From Parvularculaceae bacterium (GTDB taxonomy: Bacteria; Pseudomonadota; Alphaproteobacteria; Caulobacterales; Parvularculaceae): a DNA stretch of 64,000 nt. Each line of letters opens with the position of its first letter. Positions within the stretch are counted from its first letter, which is position 1. The stretch is from assembly GCA_028284065.1 (NCBI GenBank), contig JANQSJ010000011.1:186001-250000 (forward strand), in the 5' to 3' direction. Shown here piece after piece: positions 55,078-61,769 of this stretch. Under the pieces are notes generated by a model that was not told the DNA's origin, did no database searches, and worked only from the letters and a program-made list of their open reading frames with translations. Position numbers and translations under genes: made by a program.

Positions 55078-55419
55078 TTAGTCAAGCGCCCCGCTGAGCG
55101 AGGCGGTCTTCACCTCATCAGGTTCGTCGAACACGACCTGCGCCGTACGGCCGTCATCGAGAATCACGACCGCGCGATCGCCGGCCTCACCTTCGTCGAA
55201 GACGATTTTCGCGCCGTCTACTGACGCCACGGCTGTTTCCGACGGAACCGAGAGGGCCGCTGTTGACCCCATTTCGCGTCCGGAGAGGAAATCCTCAACC
55301 CACGTCGTATTGGTGACGATACCGACGTGAACGGAGAATGACCCAACGGCCACGGCCCCGAGAAAGACCGGGATGCCAACGGTCGGGTTTACGACCAGCC
55401 ACATTCTTGCGTTATTCAT
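55078..55419 (-). CDS. pucA: LH2 alpha subunit PucA with acidic C-terminal extension, B800-820-like residues
   Basis: A 113-residue LH2 alpha polypeptide. The first 47 residues align without gaps to known LH2 alpha chains: MWLVVNPTVGIP, one membrane helix (about 15-36), the bacteriochlorophyll ligand His31 and TTW at 38-40. Positions 44-45 are Phe-Leu, as in B800-820 (LH3) complexes, where B800-850 types have Tyr-Trp or Tyr-Tyr. Usual chains end near residue 55; this one continues for about 60 acidic residues (Asp/Glu-rich, with VFDEGEAGDRAVVILDDGR). The start has AAGGAGG overlapping the pucB stop, 12 bp away. The protein sits in the photosynthetic membrane. Confidence 0.93.
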   Translation of the reverse strand: MNNARMWLVVNPTVGIPVFLGAVAVGSFSVHVGIVTNTTWVEDFLSGREMGSTAALSVPSETAVASVDGAKIVFDEGEAGDRAVVILDDGRTAQVVFDEPDEVKTASLSGALD

Positions 55420-55431
55420 GGTCGCGCCTCC

Positions 55432-55584
55432 TTACCCGAGCCACGGCGTCGTCAACGCCACCAGAACATGCGCCAGAAGCGAAATCGCGCCAAAAACGCG
55501 GGTTCCGTCGATCAGCTGGCTGTGAAGTTCCTCCGCTTCCGACAGCGTCAGCCCTGTCGGAAACACCTTTTCAGGATCGCTCAT
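55432..55584 (-). CDS. pucB: LH2 beta subunit PucB
   Basis: A 50-residue LH2 beta polypeptide ending in the canonical TTPWLG. His39 in LLAHVLV is the B850-type bacteriochlorophyll ligand, His21 in ELHSQL and Arg29 in GTRVFG correspond to B800-site residues, and GLTLSEAEELH matches known LH2 beta chains. The ATG at 55584 has AAGAAGGA nine bases upstream; the Met three codons earlier would leave no spacing to that site. pucB and pucA are coupled (12 bp) in the usual beta-alpha order. Confidence 0.95.
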   Translation of the reverse strand: MSDPEKVFPTGLTLSEAEELHSQLIDGTRVFGAISLLAHVLVALTTPWLG

Positions 55585-55794
55585 AATCGCCATTCCTTCT
55601 TTTTGGCGTTTGTTTAATGCCGTCCAACTCCGTCGCCAGGGCACGACAAGCCGAACGGCCCTCGCATCGCCCGCACACCTCCGCGCTGCTCGGCTAAGGC
55701 CCCAGCAACGGTTAGGCGCCGTCTTCGCCAGCTCGAAAGCCCGGCCCGCCAACGTCACGCAAAGCGCAATATGCAGGCGGCGACAGCGACAGAG

Positions 55795-55812
55795 TGTCAC
55801 ATTCGGTAGACA
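55795..55812 (-). promoter_or_regulatory. PpsR/CrtJ binding site upstream of pucB
   Basis: TGTC-N10-GACA occurs exactly, matching the TGT-N12-ACA consensus with the preferred flanking C and G, 211 bp upstream of pucB. PpsR (CrtJ) represses bacteriochlorophyll, carotenoid and puc genes under oxygen and light in purple bacteria. Only one copy was found, whereas many target promoters carry two. No clear -35/-10 pair could be placed next to it. Confidence 0.7.
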
Positions 55813-56266
55813 CTTACAACAGACAATTAACAATTACACGAAGATCTGGGAGATATTTGTGGGCGTGATCTAGGAAGGGTGTCGAGGGCGGCGCTTATGC
55901 GTCAGAGTCTGATCCGAGATAACCTCAATCTCTGGCCATGACGCCACAATCCGATGGCGGCAACCCGGTCCGGCCGCCCTGATTATCGGCGCTCATGGGC
56001 GTCGATAATGCTCTTCCGAATCATAACCCGGTCTCAACTACGCCTAAAAAAGCTCCACGCCGCAACGATGCGCCGTTTATTCGAACTTTTTTGATCGCGT
56101 TTACACGTACGCACGTAATATCCATGTCGATCATCTGGAGATCGACCTAAATTGCGGTTCAAACGCACTGCGACGCAAAACGCTAGGAAGAACCCACCAG
56201 AAAGCGATCTTAGGAGGTGCGGGCACTCGGCCAGACGGCCAGGTACAACCTACGTCGAACAAATGC
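55813..56266. other. Intergenic region upstream of the puc operon, no gene supported
   Basis: Together with 55585-55794 this makes about 680 bp without a credible gene, unusually long for this window. It is locally AT-rich around 55815-55860 (with repeated ACA/TTA trinucleotides) and 56085-56130. Apart from the PpsR site no named element was recognised; there is room for further regulator sites. Confidence 0.4.
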
Positions 56267-56296
56267 TTGACGCTTGGACTCGCTACTTGGTCTTAT
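56267..56296 (+). promoter_or_regulatory. Candidate sigma-70-type promoter for the divergent unknown gene
   Basis: TTGACG at 56267-56272 and TCTTAT at 56291-56296 are 18 bp apart, giving five of six and four of six consensus bases. A transcript would start about 30 bp before the ATG at 56333, which has AGGAGG in front. This is a hexamer-based call only. Confidence 0.4.
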
Positions 56297-56332
56297 CCCC
56301 TATGCGCTCTTAGAAACTCGTCAGGAGGCGGT

Positions 56333-56962
56333 ATGACTTCAACATTTACAAGACTCTACGCAGACGAAGGCCAGGCTTCGCGGGTCGCCGCGGAGCTTAA
56401 AGCCATTGGCTATAAAGATAGCCAGATGAACATCATCGCGGGCGGGGACTCGTCTGGCGGCGACTCGGTCGCGCAACTGCGCAATGCCGGCGTCTATGAA
56501 ACCGCAGCCAACGTTTATGCGAAGAAAGTGGCGCAAGGAAACGCCGTTCTTGTTCTGCGCGCCGCGTTCGGCCGCGCCGCGAAGGCGGTGCCGGTGCTTG
56601 ACGCCCACGACCCGATTGAAACTGAAGTGAAATTCACCGAAGTCATTGGCTTCAGTCGGGCGAAGCCATCCAACATCATCCGCCCAACCGGACAGGGATC
56701 CGTCATCCGTCGGCGCATGAACCCGGCAAAGCGACGCTCAAAGGGATCGTCAACGCCGTTCTCGAAGATGTTCGGCATGAAGACAATCATCCAGCCAAAA
56801 AAACGCAAGTCTCTCAAGAGCGGATCGCGCCTAATCATGGGAGTGATGCCGTCCCTGGCGACGCCGAAGCGGAAGGGCGATCGCCCGCGAAATTTGGCGC
56901 CAGCTTCATCGACCTTCGGTTTCCCATTGATTATCCGCAAGCGGATGCGCGCCTCTTCCTAA
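56333..56962 (+). CDS. Unknown protein with stress-protein-like N-terminal domain and basic C-terminus
   Basis: A 209-residue protein with an excellent ribosome site (AGGAGG four bases before the ATG). Residues about 3-95 look like the small alpha/beta general stress protein (17M/YflT-like) domain: TRLYADEGQASRVAAELKAIGY, then a later strand with GNAVLVLRAAFGRAAKAVPVLD. Residues about 110-209 are very basic (many Lys/Arg), Ser/Pro-rich, with loosely repeated STPFSKMFGM and SSTFGFPLII motifs. Its function is unknown. It diverges from the puc operon, but nothing links it to photosynthesis except position. Confidence 0.65.
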   Translation: MTSTFTRLYADEGQASRVAAELKAIGYKDSQMNIIAGGDSSGGDSVAQLRNAGVYETAANVYAKKVAQGNAVLVLRAAFGRAAKAVPVLDAHDPIETEVKFTEVIGFSRAKPSNIIRPTGQGSVIRRRMNPAKRRSKGSSTPFSKMFGMKTIIQPKKRKSLKSGSRLIMGVMPSLATPKRKGDRPRNLAPASSTFGFPLIIRKRMRASS

Positions 56963-57171
56963 AGGCGCACGCTCCGGATTGCCAAATGCGGGCGACGCGT
57001 CTCGCATGCTATCGGGCAGCGTTGTATTGATCGATAATTGACAAGCGCCCTCGGCTGCGGCTCGGGGCGCTTTCTTTTTGCCGCGTCACATGGGACACCA
57101 TGCGCCGGTTGGCGCTCAATTCACCTCTGGACAAGCGCCATCGCCGCCCAGCCAAGCGCGACGCGAAGGAC

Positions 57172-58716
57172 ATGTCTGGAAACCTCTTTTCCTTGTTTGA
57201 AGAACGCGCCCGCTCGGCGCCGCGGTCGGCTTTCCTGACATCGCCGCGCGGCGCGCCATGGTCGGAAGTGGACTACTCCTACGCAGACTTGCTTGAGCGA
57301 TCCGGCGCGTTCGCAAACCTGTTCGCACAGACGGGGGTCAGGCCTGGCGATCGAATCGCAGCGCAGACGGACAAATCGCCCGACGCCTTATTCGCGTATC
57401 TTGGCGCCCTGCGGGTCGGCGCTGCGTATCTTCCCCTGAACCCGGGCTATACAGACGAAGAAACCGCCTATGCGCTGTCGGACGCCTCGCCGGCGCTCTT
57501 CCTGTGCCGCCCGGAGGCCTCCGGGCGGCTTTCGCCCATTGCGGCGGCGTCCGGCGTCAAGACAACACTCTCACTGGGCGTTGCGGGCGACGGAGAAGCC
57601 CAGACCCTCGCGCGCGACTGCGACGCGGCGTTCAAGACCATCTCGCGCGCGCCTGACGACCTCGCCGCGATCCTCTACACCTCCGGCACGACCGGCAGGC
57701 CGAAAGGCGCGATGCTGAGCCATGAAAACCTGAGGTCGAATTGCGAGGCGCTGCGGGACATATGGCGCTTTTCAGAAGACGATGCGCTTATCCACGCTCT
57801 TCCAATTTTTCATGTACACGGACTTTTCGTGGCGACGAATGTCTGCCTCGCGGCCGGCGCGCGGATGCGCTTCCTGCCCCGCTTCGACGCCGAAGAAATC
57901 CTCCGGCTGATGCCTGAGGCCACCTCGTTGATGGGCGTGCCGACATTTTATTCGCGCCTGCTGGCGCGACCTGACCTCACCCTCGAACGGGCGGCGTCAA
58001 TGCGGGTCTTCATCTCCGGGTCGGCGCCGCTGTCGCCGGAAACTCACGATAGGTTCAAGGCGCGCACAGGCCACGCCATTCTCGAACGCTACGGCATGAC
58101 GGAGACAGGCATGATCGCGTCAAATCCATATGACGGCGATCGCAAGCCAGGCGCGGTAGGGTTCCCTCTTCCGGGCGTCGAAGTGAGGGTAACGAATGAA
58201 GCAGGACGACCGGCCGCCGAAGGCGAAACCGGCGGAATCGAAGTTCGCGGGCCAAATGTCTTCAAGGGATACTGGAACCGCCCCGAAGCCGCAGAAACCG
58301 AATTCTCCGATGACGGATATTTCAGGACCGGGGACCTGGGCCATTTTGACGCCAGCGGTTATCTCTTTATCGACGGCCGCGAAAAGGACCTGATTATCTC
58401 AGGCGGACTGAATGTCTATCCGGCGGAAGTGGAGGCGGCGCTAGACCGGCTGCCCAGCGTTGCGGAGAGCGCCGTCATCGGCGCCCCGCATGCGGACCTT
58501 GGGGAGGCGGTTCTGGCCGTCATCGCGCCGGAGACCGGCGCGGCGCCGGACGCGAAAGAAGTCATCAAGTCGCTCCGGGCCAATCTTGCCGGATACAAGG
58601 TTCCCAAGAAGATTGTCGTCATCGACGCATTGCCGCGGAACGCAATGGGAAAAATCCAGAAAAGCGTGCTGCGTCAGACCTATGAAGATGCGTTCGGGCC
58701 GCGGTCCGCAGAGTGA
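57172..58716 (+). CDS. matB: Malonyl-CoA synthetase (MatB-like)
   Basis: A 514-residue ANL-superfamily acyl-CoA synthetase. The AMP-binding P-loop YTSGTTGRPKG is at 169-179, ERYGMTETGM (A5 motif) near 315, TGDLGHFDASGYLFIDGREKDLIISGGLNVYP the hinge region, and the catalytic Lys in RNAMGKIQK near the end. The pattern HALPIFHVHGLFVATN and overall length fit MatB, which makes malonyl-CoA from malonate; other small acids are possible. The ATG at 57172 gives the typical N-terminus; the ribosome site (GAAGGA) is one base away, unusually close. Confidence 0.82.
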   Translation: MSGNLFSLFEERARSAPRSAFLTSPRGAPWSEVDYSYADLLERSGAFANLFAQTGVRPGDRIAAQTDKSPDALFAYLGALRVGAAYLPLNPGYTDEETAYALSDASPALFLCRPEASGRLSPIAAASGVKTTLSLGVAGDGEAQTLARDCDAAFKTISRAPDDLAAILYTSGTTGRPKGAMLSHENLRSNCEALRDIWRFSEDDALIHALPIFHVHGLFVATNVCLAAGARMRFLPRFDAEEILRLMPEATSLMGVPTFYSRLLARPDLTLERAASMRVFISGSAPLSPETHDRFKARTGHAILERYGMTETGMIASNPYDGDRKPGAVGFPLPGVEVRVTNEAGRPAAEGETGGIEVRGPNVFKGYWNRPEAAETEFSDDGYFRTGDLGHFDASGYLFIDGREKDLIISGGLNVYPAEVEAALDRLPSVAESAVIGAPHADLGEAVLAVIAPETGAAPDAKEVIKSLRANLAGYKVPKKIVVIDALPRNAMGKIQKSVLRQTYEDAFGPRSAE

Positions 58717-58746
58717 ACGCGGCGAAGACTGGCGCAGAATAAATAC

Positions 58747-58790
58747 GGGAGCCGACGCGCCGGAGGGACGTTGGGCGCGCGCCGGCTCCC
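58747..58790 (+). terminator. Strong hairpin downstream of matB
   Basis: GGGAGCCG at 58747-58754 pairs with CGGCTCCC at 58783-58790, and inside it GCGCC at 58757-58761 pairs with GGCGC at 58774-58778, leaving a 12-nt loop. It lies 30 bp after the matB stop. There is no T run, so it is either a Rho-independent-like structure of weak type or an mRNA end protector. Confidence 0.55.
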
Positions 58791-58806
58791 ATTGTCGGCC
58801 GACAAT
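58791..58806. repeat. Perfect 16-bp palindrome next to the matB hairpin
   Basis: ATTGTCGG is followed directly by its reverse complement CCGACAAT with no spacer, immediately after the matB 3' hairpin and 93 bp beyond the 3' end of the convergent EF-hand gene. It could be a protein-binding site or part of a bidirectional 3' structure. Confidence 0.5.
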
Positions 58807-58898
58807 TTGAGAGCGGCCATGGGCATTCCGGATGGAGCGCCGCTATCTAATGGCCAGCCGGCCTAAAGGCATTCGATTCGTTCGACGCGGGTCAGGCC

Positions 58899-59453
58899 TT
58901 AGGATGCGCTAACCGGCGCTCGCGCCACCCTTAGTCCGTAAACGCTGAGTTCCTGGCGCTTGAGCGCGCCATCCCCGTTTAGATCAGCGGCGATGAACCT
59001 TTCCCGCTCCAGCGCAAGGAAATCATCCTCGTCGAGAACGCCATCGGGCCCGGCGGCGTCGTGGAATTCGTGCGACGCCACGGCTTCGATCCGAGTGCGC
59101 TCCGTAAGGGAGACCGACGCAGGCGCAACGTCCGCAATGTCGATAACCCGGGACGTCTCGCCGCCGACGTCCAGCGCAACGAATCCGCTGAGGCGCGCGA
59201 GCTCCGCGGAAACGACGCTTAGCGCCGAAAACTCCTCAACGCTCAGATCGCCGGAACCATCGAGGTCCGATTGAGCGAATAAGAGCGCCGCGCGGCGATC
59301 AGCGTCGCTGCTTGATAACGCCTGCGCAGGCCCGCCAAAGGCCGGCGCCGCAATATCGCCCGTCGCCGCCATGGCCGCCCCAGCGATAAAGGCAGCGCCA
59401 ATCGCCGGTAGGCCGATTTTCTCTAGGAAGCCGCTCTTGCGTCCGCCAGCCAT
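58899..59453 (-). CDS. EF-hand calcium-binding protein with N-terminal anchor
   Basis: A 184-residue protein with an N-terminal hydrophobic stretch (about 13-31, LPAIGAAFIAGAAMAA) acting as signal or anchor. Two EF-hand loops are clear: residues 63-74 (DLDGSGDLSVEE) and 157-168 (DLNGDGALKRQE); a third, weaker one lies at about 132-143. It should bind calcium in the periplasm. The ATG at 59453 has GGAGAG six bases upstream, which decides it over 59489. Two direct repeats about 115-145 bp upstream may control it. Confidence 0.8.
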   Translation of the reverse strand: MAGGRKSGFLEKIGLPAIGAAFIAGAAMAATGDIAAPAFGGPAQALSSSDADRRAALLFAQSDLDGSGDLSVEEFSALSVVSAELARLSGFVALDVGGETSRVIDIADVAPASVSLTERTRIEAVASHEFHDAAGPDGVLDEDDFLALERERFIAADLNGDGALKRQELSVYGLRVARAPVSAS

Positions 59454-59566
59454 GGTCCACTCTCCGTTCCGATACCCAATTGAACGCAAGCGCCCGGTTC
59501 ATCCGTCGCGTCCTCAGCGTCACGGCGGAAAGTGGCGGGCGAAGCGGGCGGAGAGAAGAGCCGTTC

Positions 59567-59598
59567 AAGGCGTTGTGACGGCGAGTAAGGTGTTGTGA
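59567..59598 (-). repeat. Two 12-bp direct repeats at 20-bp spacing upstream of the EF-hand gene
   Basis: AAGGCGTTGTGA at 59567-59578 and AAGGTGTTGTGA at 59587-59598 differ in one base and start exactly 20 bp apart, about two helix turns. In the direction of the EF-hand gene they read TCACAACRCCTT. Spacing in phase with the helix is typical of a dimeric response regulator bound to tandem half-sites. Confidence 0.5.
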
Positions 59599-59673
59599 AG
59601 GCGCATTAGGCGGAAAGCCGGCGAGCCACCCGAATGCGGGCCGGATTCCCGCCACAATTGGCAGTGGGCGCGC

Positions 59674-60645
59674 CTATTCAGCGGGCTGAGGCGCCGGGGA
59701 CGGCGCGCCGCCCGACTCGCTCGCCATTACGTTCATTTTCTCGGCTTCCAGCGCGCGCCAGCGCTCTTTCAGTTTCGCCGACGTCATCCGCGATCCATCC
59801 GGCGACCATCCGGGAGGCCCCATTGTGTAGCCAAGAACCTCGCGAACGCTGCGCGACCTGACTAAGTCGCGAAAGATGCCGAGCCATTCGTGAAAGGCGA
59901 TGCGCAGGGGATTGAACGTACCCAAATTTTTGACGATGCCGTAGCGGGGAGCTTCTTTTTTGTCTTCTGGCACAAACGTGCCGAACATCCGGTCCCAGAT
60001 AATCAAGGTGCCGGCGTAGTTGGCATCGAGATATCGCGGATTAGTCGCGTGGTGGACGCGATGATGGCTCGGCGTGTTCATCACCCATTCGAAGGGCCCG
60101 AGCCGGTCGATAATCTCCGTGTGGATCCAGAATTGATAGATCAGGTTCAGCCCCCCGACGAAAACCAGCATCAGGGGATGGAATCCGAGGAGCGCTAACG
60201 GCGCCTTGAAAATCAGCGCCGCCATAATCGTGCCGGTCCAGGTCTGGCGCAACGCCGTCGTGAGATTGTAGTGCTGCGAGGAATGGTGGATGACGTGGCT
60301 CGCCCAAAACCAGCGGCGTTCATGGCTGATCCGGTGAAACCAGTAGTAACGCAGATCGTCCAGCATGAAGCAGAGCGCCACCGTCCACCAGACATTCGGG
60401 ATCTCGAACAGCCGGTACTCATATGCCGCAAAGAGAATAGCCGTCGCCACCGCCGCGCCGCCGAACATCGGCGCGATCTGGCTGCCGAGCCCCATGACCA
60501 GGCTCGCCGCGCTGTCGCGGCTCTCGTAGTCCCCCTTGCCTGTAAGCCGCCAGGCGGCCATCTCGATCAGGATGAGGCCCACGAACGCCGGGATGGCCAT
60601 TGTGACGACGTCAGGGAATTCCATGGGCTCGATACTAATAGGCAA
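59674..60645 (-). CDS. Sterol desaturase / fatty acid hydroxylase family protein
   Basis: A 323-residue membrane di-iron hydroxylase with about four hydrophobic helices. The eight-His motif set is visible: HRISH, HVIHHSS and, later, HRVHH, with a further His in WIHTE. The family (PF04116) includes C-4/C-5 sterol desaturases, carotenoid and fatty-acid hydroxylases and alkylglycerol monooxygenase. In a hopanoid-producing organism a polycyclic or lipid substrate is possible but not shown. The C-terminal 60 residues are polar and Pro/Ser-rich. Confidence 0.87.
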   Translation of the reverse strand: MPISIEPMEFPDVVTMAIPAFVGLILIEMAAWRLTGKGDYESRDSAASLVMGLGSQIAPMFGGAAVATAILFAAYEYRLFEIPNVWWTVALCFMLDDLRYYWFHRISHERRWFWASHVIHHSSQHYNLTTALRQTWTGTIMAALIFKAPLALLGFHPLMLVFVGGLNLIYQFWIHTEIIDRLGPFEWVMNTPSHHRVHHATNPRYLDANYAGTLIIWDRMFGTFVPEDKKEAPRYGIVKNLGTFNPLRIAFHEWLGIFRDLVRSRSVREVLGYTMGPPGWSPDGSRMTSAKLKERWRALEAEKMNVMASESGGAPSPAPQPAE

Positions 60646-60702
60646 GGCTTAATCATCCAAGTCGCCGTTAGACTCACGTCCGCCCCACTCTATCGGTGGG
60701 CG

Positions 60703-61101
60703 CTAACCAAGCTTCGCGGCCCAGGCGGACGCTTCGCCGGTGTCGCCAGCGCGGACACTAACAGCCGGCGCGCCTGGATCAGCAGGGCGGAAGACCAGGG
60801 CCCCACCCTCAACTGACACAGGGGCGGCGCGCGGCGCGAAGCGGCGGGTGGCGATCCGATCGCCCACGCGGAAGGCGATAAGGCTCTCACCATCGTCGGC
60901 GATGCCCACCGCCGCTCTGCCATCTTCGCCCAAAAGCCATTTCGCCGGACCGAAGTCCGGCTCGTCGAAGGCGGCTCGTTCGATCGCCTCCGCCTCGCTC
61001 ATCGGCGACAGCCGCCCGGCCCCGAGCGCCCAGGAGACCGCCACCACGACCACAATCCCGCCGACGGAGATCACGAGATCGAGGATCAGATTGCCGGTCA
61101 C
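60703..61101 (-). CDS. Hypothetical membrane-anchored protein
   Basis: A 132-residue protein with an N-terminal transmembrane helix (about 5-27, LILDLVISVGGIVVVVAVSWAL) and a beta-rich soluble domain, including AAVGIADDGESLIAFRVGDRIATRRFAP. I do not recognise the family. It starts 27 bp after the ndk stop on the same strand, so it may be co-transcribed with ndk. The anchor makes a membrane location likely. Confidence 0.65.
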   Translation of the reverse strand: MTGNLILDLVISVGGIVVVVAVSWALGAGRLSPMSEAEAIERAAFDEPDFGPAKWLLGEDGRAAVGIADDGESLIAFRVGDRIATRRFAPRAAPVSVEGGALVFRPADPGAPAVSVRAGDTGEASAWAAKLG

Positions 61102-61128
61102 GCGATCGGATCCCGAAATCCTATCGGA

Positions 61129-61551
61129 TCAGCCAACGATTTCGTCGTCGGAGAAGAAGAACTTGATTTCTTCCGCCGCGGTCTCGGGCGCGTCTGAGCC
61201 GTGGACGGAATTCTCGCCGATTGATTCGGCGAATTCGGCCCGAATCGTGCCGGCTTCGGCCTCGGCGGGGTTGGTCGCGCCCATGATCTCGCGATTGCGT
61301 GCGACGGCGTTTTCGCCCTCAAGCACCTGCACGACGACCGGGCCCGACATCATGAAATCCACCAGCTCACCGAAAAATGGACGCTCCTTGTGCACGGCGT
61401 AAAAGCCTTCAGCCTGCTCGCGCGTCATATGGATGCGCTTCTGCGCGACGACCCTGAGGCCGCCCTCTTCAAGCTTAGAGATCACCTTGCCGGTGATGTT
61501 GCGGCGCGTCGCGTCGGGTTTGATGATGGAAAATGTGCGTTCAATCGCCAT
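61129..61551 (-). CDS. ndk: Nucleoside diphosphate kinase
   Basis: A 140-residue Ndk, the usual length. Marks: [15 protein letters not shown] at the start, the phosphohistidine His117 in NSVHGSDA, and [19 protein letters not shown]. It equalises the nucleoside triphosphate pools. The ATG at 61551 is used; the Met four codons earlier (61563) lies directly on the AAGGA site, while 61551 keeps a 12-base gap. It diverges from the ABC-F gene at 61770. Confidence 0.96.
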   Translation of the reverse strand: MAIERTFSIIKPDATRRNITGKVISKLEEGGLRVVAQKRIHMTREQAEGFYAVHKERPFFGELVDFMMSGPVVVQVLEGENAVARNREIMGATNPAEAEAGTIRAEFAESIGENSVHGSDAPETAAEEIKFFFSDDEIVG

Positions 61552-61769
61552 TGGAGTCTGCATTCCTTGCGCTGCGGGCGGGCGTCGTGAGGCCCATGAA
61601 TGTTATAGAGCCATCAGGCGACATTCTGCCGGCCCCGGCCGATCGGCGCTCCCTAACAAATGGGGGCGTCGCCGGGCAAGCCTCCGCCCGCCCGCGCCGC
61701 CGAGTTGGCGGCGGAGGGAGGCTCCGGTTATCGTCGGCCGCCTGCTCACCAAGAGACTTAACTGCGGCC

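Noticed and set aside
56100-56125. ACGTACG/CACGTA direct-repeat-like sequence upstream of the unknown gene
   Set aside because: Not a clean inverted or direct repeat once aligned; short and likely chance.
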